A stretch of 20,095 nucleotides of DNA from a virus: the IMG/VR virus record IMGVR_UViG_3300032282_000208, positions 1 to 20,095 of that record; one strand, given 5' to 3'. Position 1 is the first letter of the stretch. Each line of letters begins with the position of its first letter. The notes under the pieces were generated by a model that saw only the letters and a list, made by a program, of their open reading frames with translations, was not told where the DNA came from and ran no database searches. The position numbers and the translations under genes are program-made. Positions 14,911-20,095 of this stretch are shown piece after piece.

Positions 14911-14919
14911 TTTAATCTC

Positions 14920-15348
14920 CTAAGTAACTGTTACCGTAACTGTACCAACATATGCCGTTGCCACCAAGTTATTTGGTGTTAAAGGCGCATCAAAAGTACT
15001 CGACCCACCCACTGGGGCCCAGCCCCATTGAATATCTCTAGAACCACCTGTGACGTAACCAGCAGCATCAGGTGCATTGCTAGTTGAGTCCACTGTCTGT
15101 AAACCATTTGTACCGGCTGTGTAGTAAGTCGTATCGTGACGTGGGTTACGCACAGCTTGTGGGTCATCAACTGGGTACATGCCTAGCAACAATTGCGGCT
15201 GATCTGGATCCCAGCACTCGGGGCACACAAGCAGGTTATATATCTTGGTCTTCTGAATCTCTTTACGAAGTGCCGTTAGTTTGAACTGAAAGCCACAGCG
15301 ATCGCACATGGCGATACTGTTCTTACCTGAAGCAAACCTATTGCCCAT
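14920..15348 (-). CDS. Zinc-ribbon virion-associated protein
   Basis: The 142-residue protein has two CxxC pairs, CDRC (15-18) and CPEC (42-45), around a helix (LRKEIQKTKIYN). Together they form a probable zinc ribbon. The conserved tail WDPDQPQLLLGMYPVDDPQA followed by VRNPRHD is characteristic of a protein often found near phage neck and tail genes. A beta-rich C-terminal extension (about 100-142, ending VATAYVGTVTVTVT) follows and may be a virion-binding strand domain. Its ATG directly follows the stop of the gp4-like adaptor (TAAATG). Function is unknown; a role in neck assembly is inferred from context. Confidence 0.8.
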   Translation of the reverse strand: MGNRFASGKNSIAMCDRCGFQFKLTALRKEIQKTKIYNLLVCPECWDPDQPQLLLGMYPVDDPQAVRNPRHDTTYYTAGTNGLQTVDSTSNAPDAAGYVTGGSRDIQWGWAPVGGSSTFDAPLTPNNLVATAYVGTVTVTVT

Positions 15349-16290
15349 TTACGTACCGCTTCCAATAAACATTTGCCTCGGTACAAACCGCAAAGAGGCG
15401 TGTTCTTGATCTTCGCCAGCAGCCAACTGCCAAGCTTCGTCGTATTGAGCTTTAAGGACGTCTAAACGCCCCGCACCTTCGGGAACTTTTAACGCCAAAT
15501 AGTAGGCGAGTCCAGCAACCAAGCAGGGCAAGAAACGGAAAGGTACATCCATAGTCCTAGCGCCGCCACCTGCGTCATCAATACGGCGCATACGCCAGTA
15601 AACGAATTGGTATGTTTGTGATCCATCGGGAGTCGGCCACACCGTAACGGATGGCAAGTTTTGTGAATAAACAGCGACGGCTGTTGAGTGTGCTACTGCG
15701 GTTGTACCATTTTGGCCACGGAAGCAGTTCATCAATTGGTTACCACTGATGTAGCCATATTGCACAGTCTCTGCTAAAGCCCCAGTATCAATTTGTACAA
15801 AACCCGTAGTAGCCAAACCAGCCGTAGAAGTCAATGTAATTGTGGTGGCTGTAGCGGAAATTCCACCATTTAATGTAGTCCCTACAGACGACGTTTGACC
15901 ATCTAAACGCTGGAACCAGACCTGAATTGGGCGGGCCTGCTGAAGTTTATTGGGGATCGTTGCATAGGTAGAAACACTAATACGGGTAATTGTCAGGTCA
16001 GATTGCGTGGAAGAGTTGCCCGCGCCCGTACGAATAACATGTTCTAGCAAATCCACAGTATCGTTTGGCAGTGCGTAAGTGTTTAGACCCTGAGTAAAGG
16101 TAAGCGTGCCCTGCTCAAACGTCCACATGTTAACGCCACGGTTTGCCCAGTCTGCAAAAAGAAGATTCAAACTTCGTCTTGCAGTACGCAGGTCGTAGCC
16201 CGTACGAAGTTCAGAGCCAGCACGCTCAAATGCTTCCTCAACAATCTCATTGAGGTCAAGATTAAACGCTGCAACTCCAGAAGTAGTCAT
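15349..16290 (-). CDS. Head-tail adaptor, P22 gp4-like, with inserted beta module
   Basis: Residues of about 8-90 are helical and follow the gp4-like adaptor pattern (LNEIVEEAFERAG, RTARRSLNLLFADWANRGVN, then FTQGLNTYALPNDTVDLLEH). The C-terminal part resumes it (WPTPDGSQTYQFVYWRMRRI, then PFRFLPCLVAGLAYYLALKV and a final helix). Between them, at about 137-210, lies a separate beta module of the type TTITLTSTAGLATTGFVQID ... NCFRGQNGTTAVAH, seen in many viral structural proteins. With 313 residues it is nearly twice the length of P22 gp4. It should sit under the portal. The start overlaps the upstream stop (ATGA). Confidence 0.82.
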   Translation of the reverse strand: MTTSGVAAFNLDLNEIVEEAFERAGSELRTGYDLRTARRSLNLLFADWANRGVNMWTFEQGTLTFTQGLNTYALPNDTVDLLEHVIRTGAGNSSTQSDLTITRISVSTYATIPNKLQQARPIQVWFQRLDGQTSSVGTTLNGGISATATTITLTSTAGLATTGFVQIDTGALAETVQYGYISGNQLMNCFRGQNGTTAVAHSTAVAVYSQNLPSVTVWPTPDGSQTYQFVYWRMRRIDDAGGGARTMDVPFRFLPCLVAGLAYYLALKVPEGAGRLDVLKAQYDEAWQLAAGEDQEHASLRFVPRQMFIGSGT

Positions 16291-16520
16291 CTAAATCCTG
16301 CCGTTTTCTTTGCAATTGTTTTTGGTTGCGCTACAAACTGCTTTCCGGCTTTCTTGCCAGCGCGTTTTGCACGTGTTGTAGCGGCGTATTCTGATGATGA
16401 TAAAGACTTAATAGCTGCTTCGGGCAAGTATCTCTCCCCCGTCTTACTTGACGGTTTGCCAGACTTAGTGCGCCATTTCTGGTCGCCCCAGTCTTTGAGA
16501 GACTTTTGCGGAGCTTTCAA
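16287..16520 (-). CDS. Small basic protein, DUF5872-like, with TTG start
   Basis: The 77-residue protein is very rich in Lys, Ala and Ser. It has the conserved phrases SLKDWGDQKWRTKSGKPS, RYLPEAAIKSLSSSEYAATT and RAKRAGKKAGKQF, which match what I remember as the DUF5872 family; the family name is from memory. There is no ATG: the only suitable start is TTG at 16520, which overlaps the previous stop as TTGA and has GGAGGA about ten bases upstream. Likely a disordered nucleic-acid- or capsid-binding protein. The next gene overlaps its stop by ATGA. Confidence 0.8.
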   Translation of the reverse strand: MKAPQKSLKDWGDQKWRTKSGKPSSKTGERYLPEAAIKSLSSSEYAATTRAKRAGKKAGKQFVAQPKTIAKKTAGFR

Positions 16521-16792
16521 TCTCTATATCCTCCACCAGAAGCTTTGTATTTCTTAGCAACAAGCTGAGCTTTACGTGCTGACCATTGTCCTGCGCCCGT
16601 ACCTTGTGTAGCTGCGGCCTTTACTTGAGACACAATCCGCTTACGCAGACCGGGTTTAGTGTAGTTGCCAGCCGCATTTACCTTGCCGCCTTCGGCGTAC
16701 TGTGTGAAGTCAGTGTCATCCCGACGAGCTTTACGCTTGCCCTTGGGCATTTTGCTTGGGCGAATATCACCCATTCCTCGGGATGCCATCAT
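16517..16792 (-). CDS. Small basic conserved phage protein (GNYTKPGLRKR / QWSARKAQ type)
   Basis: The 91-residue protein starts with MASRGMGDIRPSKMPKGKRK (after one extra Met). It continues with a segment AEGGKVNAAGNYTKPGLRKR and ends AGQWSARKAQLVAKKYKASG followed by GGYRD. The second and third phrases are strongly conserved in many aquatic phages. It is highly basic, with no membrane segment. Two consecutive ATG codons at 16792 and 16789 make the exact start uncertain by one residue. The upstream stop is 2 nt away. Function unknown; it belongs to the block of small basic proteins between the capsid and neck genes. Confidence 0.82.
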   Translation of the reverse strand: MMASRGMGDIRPSKMPKGKRKARRDDTDFTQYAEGGKVNAAGNYTKPGLRKRIVSQVKAAATQGTGAGQWSARKAQLVAKKYKASGGGYRD

Positions 16793-16794
16793 GA

Positions 16795-17070
16795 TTACAC
16801 CATCTTTCCGCGTGTCTTACCTTTAGTGCAGCAACCATCAGCGCGACTAGAGGCGGTCATACCGCCAGACGCCATTTTTGTCATGCCGCCCTTTTTCTTA
16901 CCCATAATCTTGTCGTACTCTGCACCAGCTTCGGATGAAGCTTTAGCGTCGGCGGCCTCTGCCTTAGCTTCTTGCATTTTTGCACGAGTCTCGGGGTAGA
17001 TAACTTCGTCCAAAGACTCAGGTGTGCGCCGGGGTTTGTACTTTTTAGCTGCTGCTGGTGTCATTGGCAT
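16795..17070 (-). CDS. Small Gly/Met/Lys-rich protein with CCTKGKTRG motif
   Basis: The 91-residue protein has a helical acidic-basic N-terminal half (SLDEVIYPETRAKMQEAKAE ...) and a Gly/Met-rich C-terminal half. The end, SSRADGCCTKGKTRGKMV, matches the 16-residue motif found in two other small proteins here. A CC pair is present that the other copies lack. An AAGGAA ribosome site lies between the stop of the upstream gene and the ATG. The role is unknown. Confidence 0.78.
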   Translation of the reverse strand: MPMTPAAAKKYKPRRTPESLDEVIYPETRAKMQEAKAEAADAKASSEAGAEYDKIMGKKKGGMTKMASGGMTASSRADGCCTKGKTRGKMV

Positions 17071-17079
17071 AATGTTTCC

Positions 17080-17529
17080 TTAGCAGGCGCTGCCGCCCAT
17101 GTTCATCTTAATTATTGTGCCTTTGGTTTTACCGCGTTGGGCAATACCGTTAGCAGATGCACGGAATGTGCCGCCACCAGCTAACTTAGTCATAGGCTGG
17201 CCTTTATGCAAACGACTCTCATGTTTATTCACAGCCTTTTGCATCATAGCTTTGTCTTGTTTCAAGTCCATTGCCATGTCTTCTTTCATGTCGCTCTTAG
17301 CCATACCGCCACCTTTCATGATTGACATCTTCCCGTGAAGAGTCTTGGGTTTGTTAATCTTTTGAAGATCGGGGCGGGCCATCCCACCAGAGCCAAACTT
17401 CTTACCTTTATCCGCTTCGTTGAAATCTTTTCCAACACTTTGAGGCACACCAACCTTTTTAGCAAACGCAGGGTTGTGTGCGATTGCCGCCATGAAATTG
17501 TGTTGTTTTTTACTTGTGCTCGGCATCAT
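17080..17529 (-). CDS. Conserved small phage protein (STSKKQHNFMAAIA type) with GKTKG tail
   Basis: The 149-residue protein begins with STSKKQHNFMAAIAHNPAFA and KKVGVPQSVGKDFNEADKGK, a strongly conserved phage segment. The middle is Met/Gly/Lys-rich, and AVNKHESRLHKGQP follows. The C-terminus TFRASANGIAQRGKTKG (121-137) is the same motif as in two neighbours. The first of two ATG codons (17529) overlaps the upstream stop as ATGA, which supports that start. The protein is basic and probably partly disordered. It could be an internal head or DNA-associated protein, but this is inference. Confidence 0.82.
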   Translation of the reverse strand: MMPSTSKKQHNFMAAIAHNPAFAKKVGVPQSVGKDFNEADKGKKFGSGGMARPDLQKINKPKTLHGKMSIMKGGGMAKSDMKEDMAMDLKQDKAMMQKAVNKHESRLHKGQPMTKLAGGGTFRASANGIAQRGKTKGTIIKMNMGGSAC

Positions 17530-17768
17530 TTCCCCGCTTGAATAAGTTGGTCAATTTTTGCTTCCAACCGGTTAAAACGTTGGTCAATATGGTCAGTAAT
17601 TCTTTGCACTTCTGCTTGAGTAGTGTAATCACGGGCTAACTCCTCTCGGGTTTTGTTGAGCAGGATATCAAGGCGCTTGATTTCGGCAAACTTTTCTCTG
17701 GCGGTAAACGTCAAGAGCCCTGTAAAAAGGGTCAAAATTGCTGTCCAAATCGTATTAACGTCTAACAT
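17526..17768 (-). CDS. Small one-span membrane protein with coiled coil
   Basis: I start this gene at ATG 17768 (80 residues), which overlaps the previous stop in the sequence ATGTTAG. A TTG two codons upstream would add only two residues. Residues of about 5-22 (NTIWTAILTLFTGLLTF) form one hydrophobic helix. Residues of about 25-78 are a charged coiled coil (KFAEIKRLDILLNKTREELA, then HIDQRFNRLEAKIDQLIQAG). Helix-plus-coiled-coil proteins of this size include XhlA/haemolysin-like lysis accessories, although those have the reverse order. A membrane-linked or virion role is possible; its position far from the lysis block argues against a main holin. Confidence 0.72.
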   Translation of the reverse strand: MLDVNTIWTAILTLFTGLLTFTAREKFAEIKRLDILLNKTREELARDYTTQAEVQRITDHIDQRFNRLEAKIDQLIQAGK

Positions 17769-18007
17769 TTCCAAGCTCTAAGTGATTTGTTTATGCGTGA
17801 GTCTGGGTCTTTGGCGGTTTTGGCGGATGTAAGTTTCTTCTTCATCCCTTCCATCCTCGCACAAAAAGAGTCGCGCCGGGAGCCGCCTTCTGGCTGGGGA
17901 GGTTTCAAGTTCATCCCTTGCTTTTTGGCGGAGGCTCGCCCCTTGGCGTTCAAGCCGCCCTTGGGGTTCTTGCCTTCTTTCCTCTGCCATGCAGGACTCT
18001 TAGCCAT
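17762..18007 (-). CDS. Small basic protein, DUF6321-like (SPAWQRKEGKNPKGGLN type)
   Basis: The 81-residue protein carries SPAWQRKEGKNPKGGLNAKG, then LKPPQPEGGSRRDSFCARM and a Lys/Arg-rich end (KDPDSRINKSLRAWKC). This matches a phage family that I recall as DUF6321; the name is from memory. It is strongly basic with two cysteines. The pattern Lys-Arg-Pro-Gly suggests an extended nucleic-acid-binding protein, but no function is known to me. Its ATG overlaps the end of the preceding gene by 8 nt (ATGGCTAA). Confidence 0.82.
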   Translation of the reverse strand: MAKSPAWQRKEGKNPKGGLNAKGRASAKKQGMNLKPPQPEGGSRRDSFCARMEGMKKKLTSAKTAKDPDSRINKSLRAWKC

Positions 18008-18296
18008 AAAACACCGTGATACCAGTAACTGAACCTGCGCTTAAAGTTAAGTGCAATCCAGTAGACGCTAAGATTCCTTCACCGGGTATAAGAATGTAAG
18101 TGGAGTTCGGTGTGCCAAGACTTGCAATATCCATTGTGAATAAAACTGGAGCCGTGGCGCTACCATCACGAATTTCAAATGTAGCGGCGGTAGATACAGC
18201 GGGTGTAACAACAAAAGATTTTAGGCGTGTACGCCCTACGTAATACGAACCAGCAGTACTACGGTGCGCTGATTTAACGTCTGTTTGCATCGACAT
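18000..18296 (-). CDS. Small beta-rich virion protein
   Basis: The 98-residue protein is beta-rich (SFVVTPAVSTAATFEIRDGS, then STYILIPGEGILASTGLHLT) and ends in a hydrophobic strand (SVTGITVFYG). Composition and position right after the capsid and decoration genes suggest a capsid- or neck-associated protein of unknown exact role. An AAGGAG site lies directly downstream of the UUCG hairpin that separates it from the previous gene. Confidence 0.78.
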   Translation of the reverse strand: MSMQTDVKSAHRSTAGSYYVGRTRLKSFVVTPAVSTAATFEIRDGSATAPVLFTMDIASLGTPNSTYILIPGEGILASTGLHLTLSAGSVTGITVFYG

Positions 18297-18315
18297 AATT
18301 AATCTCCTTGTAAAT

Positions 18316-18331
18316 GGGGGCCGAAGCCCCC
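18316..18331 (-). promoter_or_regulatory. GC-rich UUCG-tetraloop hairpin without U-tract
   Basis: On the minus strand the sequence reads GGGGGCTTCGGCCCCC, a perfect 6-bp stem closed by C(UUCG)G. It lies between the stop at 18340 and the ribosome site of the next gene. It is followed by ATTTAC, not a run of T, so a full intrinsic terminator is unlikely. It could protect the 3' end of the upstream message, cause pausing or mark a processing point. Confidence 0.75.
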
Positions 18332-18339
18332 TAGACTAA

Positions 18340-18846
18340 TTAAGCAGCGGAAGACGAAGGATTAGCTGAGCCGTCGCTATCGCGGACAGTATATGTGACC
18401 GACACAACAATTGAACCAGCAGTTGCATCAGCAGTAGCGGCTGTAAATGTGCCGTAGATGATTGCGTCTGTTGTTCCTACGTTGTTAGTCTTAGATGCAA
18501 CAGTAGCCGCAGCAATCGTTGCAGGAGAGACTTGAACCACTGATGTTCCAGTGTTCAACGTGGTCATGTAAAAGTTAGCTGTACCAGATGTTCCAATCGT
18601 AACGCCGCAGTTACTGGCACCAGTTAGGGCAGTAATTACATAAATATCAAAACGCATAATTTGTGCGCCAGCAGGCAAAACAAACATCTGCACTGCGGTG
18701 GGTGACGCCAAAATAGTGGCTGTGGCTGCGGTATACGACTGAGAAACAATCGTTGCACCCATGTTACGGATCGTGCCAGCAGTGGTGCCGGTTGTGTTTT
18801 TAACAGTGCCGAGCAGCCAAGGGCCAAGGTGTGATGCAAATCCCAT
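18340..18846 (-). CDS. Probable capsid decoration or head-associated protein
   Basis: The 168-residue protein is dominated by Thr, Ala, Val and Ser in strand-like patterns (ATIVSQSYTAATATILASPT, then AQIMRFDIYVITALTGASNC). It contains two cysteine-poor beta stretches and a Ser-rich tail. This composition, its place directly after the major capsid gene and its separate leader (behind a terminator) suggest an abundant structural protein such as a decoration protein. I recognise the general type from aquatic phages but not a named family. The ribosome site is AAGGAA. Confidence 0.78.
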   Translation of the reverse strand: MGFASHLGPWLLGTVKNTTGTTAGTIRNMGATIVSQSYTAATATILASPTAVQMFVLPAGAQIMRFDIYVITALTGASNCGVTIGTSGTANFYMTTLNTGTSVVQVSPATIAAATVASKTNNVGTTDAIIYGTFTAATADATAGSIVVSVTYTVRDSDGSANPSSSAA

Positions 18847-18870
18847 GATATTTCCTTACATACAAGTTAA

Positions 18871-18913
18871 GTGCATCAATCTGTATGTCGTCAGCCGGGA
18901 CTGTTTGATGCAC
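18871..18913 (-). promoter_or_regulatory. Inverted repeat in the leader of the decoration gene
   Basis: GTGCATCAA and TTGATGCAC are perfect 9-nt inverted repeats separated by 25 nt, with one more possible G-U pair outside. The element lies 25 nt upstream of the start codon at 18846, between the terminator and the ribosome site. It could be a 5'-UTR hairpin or a protein-binding operator. The loop is long, so its stability is uncertain. Confidence 0.6.
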
Positions 18914-18934
18914 CGGAAAGCCCGGATTAAAGTC

Positions 18935-18963
18935 AATATACACCAAATAAAAAGGGGGCACAA
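18935..18963 (-). promoter_or_regulatory. Weak candidate promoter after the capsid gene
   Basis: Minus-strand TTGTGC and TATATT are separated by exactly 17 nt, giving a -35/-10 pair (3/6 and 5/6 matches to the sigma-70 consensus). The -35 box overlaps the terminator stem. A promoter here would restart transcription after the terminator, which makes biological sense, but the -35 match is poor and chance matches are common. Confidence 0.2.
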
Positions 18964-18972
18964 GGCCCCCTT
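18945..18972 (-). terminator. Intrinsic terminator downstream of major capsid gene
   Basis: On the minus strand AAGGGGGC pairs perfectly with GCCCCCTT around a 5-nt loop (CTTGT), and the second arm runs into TTTATTT, giving TTTTTATTT overall. The 8-bp GC-rich stem plus T-run is a textbook rho-independent terminator. It lies 30 nt after the capsid stop, just beyond a separate UUCG hairpin. Leaky termination here would make capsid message more abundant than that of downstream genes. Confidence 0.88.
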
Positions 18973-18974
18973 CC

Positions 18975-18994
18975 AATATTTCCGAAGAAATATT
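18975..18994 (-). promoter_or_regulatory. AU-rich UUCG-tetraloop hairpin after the capsid stop
   Basis: On the minus strand AATATTTC pairs with GAAATATT over 8 bp around TTCG, with the C-G closing pair of the very stable C(UUCG)G tetraloop. It starts 7 nt after the capsid stop codon and ends 2 nt before the terminator stem. It may protect the capsid mRNA from 3' exonucleases or assist termination. Confidence 0.75.
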
Positions 18995-19001
18995 TAACTT
19001 A

Positions 19002-19913
19002 TCAGGACGAACCGGGTGAACCGAAGGTACCCAATGGATCAGACCAGCCGAACGAATAACGCTCGCGGGCTTTGTAACGAACGTTACCTGTGTCGAAGTC
19101 ACCGTCCATCTTATTCTCCAAAGGAGAGCGGATGAAATGCTTCAGACCGTTAGGCACATCAGTAGTCAAATACCAGCCGTTGTTGTCGGTCAGGTAGTGG
19201 TTAATGGTGTAGCCTTCAGGGATTGAACCGTTGTTCTTCAACGCATTGATATCGTTGTCGGTTGTGCCAACACGGAGGCTGGTTTCCAACAAACGAGTAG
19301 CAACGAATTGCAGAGCTGGGGGGACAATCAACTTCTTAGGCTTAGCAGCGATCAAAAGACCACGCTCGTCTGTCCAAGCAGCGATTTGAATAACGGCGGC
19401 TTCCAAAGAAGTCTCGTTCAAGTCAGCGGCTGTAGAAGGACGATTGCTGTTGGTGCCACCAGAAACCAAGGGGTGAGCAGTGCTGTACAAAGCAACACCA
19501 TCACCACCGGGATAGGCTGCGCTGAAACCGTTATTGATAACGGCGGCAGCTTTAACCTGCTTGGTGTATGCCATAGCACGAGCCAAAGCTTTGGTGTAAC
19601 GAGCAGACAGTGAGTCATACAAGTTATCTTCCACAGCTTCTTCAGTGATGGAGAAGCCTAAAGCGATAGTTTCGTGGTTGTAGCGAGTTGTCCATGCCTC
19701 TTGTGCATTGTCATAAGCGATGGCAGAGCCCTCGTTCTTAACAGGAGCAGCAGAGAAGCCAGACAGTTTGGTCTCTTCTTCGAAGGAACGCTCAGAGGTT
19801 TCAGTCTCATAAATTTCTTTATGTTCTTCACCGTAACGAGCATACTCCATGCCGAACAAAGCGTTCAGGCCGGGGAGGAGTTCCTTAAGTAGTTGTGCGC
19901 GTGAAATTGCCAT
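19002..19913 (-). CDS. Major capsid protein (HK97 fold, Mu gpT-like)
   Basis: The 303-residue protein forms the icosahedral shell. It starts MAISRAQLLKELLPGLNALF and runs through an acidic N-arm (EEHKEIYETETSERSFEEET). ETIALGFSITEEAVEDNLYD and the motif VALYSTAHPLVSGGTNSNRP, DLNETSLEAAVIQIAAWTDE, then AAKPKKLIVPPALQFVATRL, are typical of HK97-fold capsid proteins of the Mu gpT type. It ends RERYSFGWSDPLGTFGSPGS. Length is usual for this branch. A strong AAGGAG site overlaps the stop of the preceding gene. A UUCG hairpin and a terminator follow, so it is at the end of a transcription segment and probably highly expressed. Confidence 0.93.
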   Translation of the reverse strand: MAISRAQLLKELLPGLNALFGMEYARYGEEHKEIYETETSERSFEEETKLSGFSAAPVKNEGSAIAYDNAQEAWTTRYNHETIALGFSITEEAVEDNLYDSLSARYTKALARAMAYTKQVKAAAVINNGFSAAYPGGDGVALYSTAHPLVSGGTNSNRPSTAADLNETSLEAAVIQIAAWTDERGLLIAAKPKKLIVPPALQFVATRLLETSLRVGTTDNDINALKNNGSIPEGYTINHYLTDNNGWYLTTDVPNGLKHFIRSPLENKMDGDFDTGNVRYKARERYSFGWSDPLGTFGSPGSS

Positions 19914-19926
19914 TTTAAGTTACTCC

Positions 19927-20095
19927 TTAAGCAATGCTGGTGCCAGCATAGTACTGATGCTGGCCAAAGTTGATCTTGACCAGAATCTCTGGGTACTGCA
20001 TCAACACAATAGTAGTGTTCAATGTAGCAACAGGAGCTTGATTCAAAATAAACGATGTAGCACCGGCGGCTGCGGCGGTGTCAACGAAAGAACCG
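19927..20095 (-). CDS. C-terminal end of a protein encoded just before the capsid gene (runs off window)
   Basis: A minus-strand frame enters from the window edge and ends with TAA at 19927-19929. The visible 55 residues are Ala/Thr-rich, then hydrophobic and beta-like (TLNTTIVLMQYPEILVKINF), and end GQHQYYAGTSIA. Its stop overlaps the ribosome site of the capsid gene, so the two are in one transcript. A gene in this place is often a scaffold, protease or head-decoration gene. The strand-like sequence does not resemble a scaffold's helical C-terminus, so a small head protein is more likely, but this is inference. Confidence 0.75.
   Translation of the reverse strand, partial: GSFVDTAAAAGATSFILNQAPVATLNTTIVLMQYPEILVKINFGQHQYYAGTSIA

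Noticed and set aside
18800-19102. Minus-strand open frame of 100 codons across the capsid end, the terminator and the decoration gene start, with a protein-like stretch (VYIDFNPGFPVHQTVPADD)
   Set aside because: It overlaps two well-supported genes in another frame and runs through the terminator hairpin. It has no ribosome site at a plausible start, although the untranslated part does read as protein-like and may deserve one tBLASTn search.
1-20095. tRNA genes, CRISPR arrays, insertion sequences, integrase or attachment sites
   Set aside because: I looked for cloverleaf-like segments, regularly spaced direct repeats with unique spacers, transposase or integrase motifs and flanking inverted repeats, and saw none. 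The only strong repeats are the protein-coding 60-nt units and the Fn3/lectin paralogues.

Overview
The window is a piece of a tailed double-stranded DNA phage genome (Caudoviricetes). It holds virion and lysis genes and nothing that looks bacterial or chromosomal. Every gene I accept is on the minus strand, so transcription runs from the high-coordinate end to the low-coordinate end. Genes are packed almost end to end, mostly with ATGA (4-nt) overlaps or gaps of a few bases, and many start sites carry AAGGAG/AAGGAA-type ribosome sites, so the host is probably a bacterium using ordinary Shine-Dalgarno initiation. A P22 gp10-like protein and two neck-adaptor-like proteins are present, while tail-tube, sheath and long tape-measure genes are not. 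This suggests a short-tailed (podovirus) particle. The many small Gly/Met/Lys-rich proteins resemble those I know from uncultured aquatic phages, so an aquatic host is my best inference. The host itself cannot be read from this window.

Layout in transcription order. (1) 20095-18000: the end of an unidentified protein, the major capsid protein, an untranslated region with a UUCG hairpin, an intrinsic terminator and a leader inverted repeat, then two small beta-rich virion proteins. (2) 18007-16287: small basic proteins, several sharing a 16-residue motif. (3) 16290-13800: a P22 gp4-like adaptor with an inserted beta module, a zinc-ribbon protein, two more small basic proteins and an SU10-type adaptor. 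(4) 13798-8283: beta-rich fibre and accessory proteins, including a protein with thirteen 20-residue repeats and two fibronectin-III/DUF1566-like lectin proteins. (5) 8286-6680: a sulfotransferase and an APS kinase-nucleotidyltransferase fusion, translationally coupled to each other and to the fibre-associated gene upstream. (6) 6667-5366: a third fibronectin/lectin protein. (7) 5366-3436: a lysis block with a 30-residue membrane peptide, an exported small protein, a coiled-coil protein, a two-helix membrane protein, a holin of the three-helix type, a 38-residue Cys/His acidic peptide and a GH24 lysozyme. (8) 3432-1: a P22 gp10-like tail hub, a trimeric C1q-like fibre protein and the start of a large hydrophobic virion protein.

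Taken together this is a late-gene operon: head, neck, adsorption, lysis and tail tip. The most notable content is a sulfate-activation and transfer pair set between three paralogous receptor-binding-type proteins. That placement suggests sulfation of a surface glycan, either the host's or one on the virion. Two short genes (30 and 38 residues) are easy to miss but fit perfectly into the overlapping gene chain.
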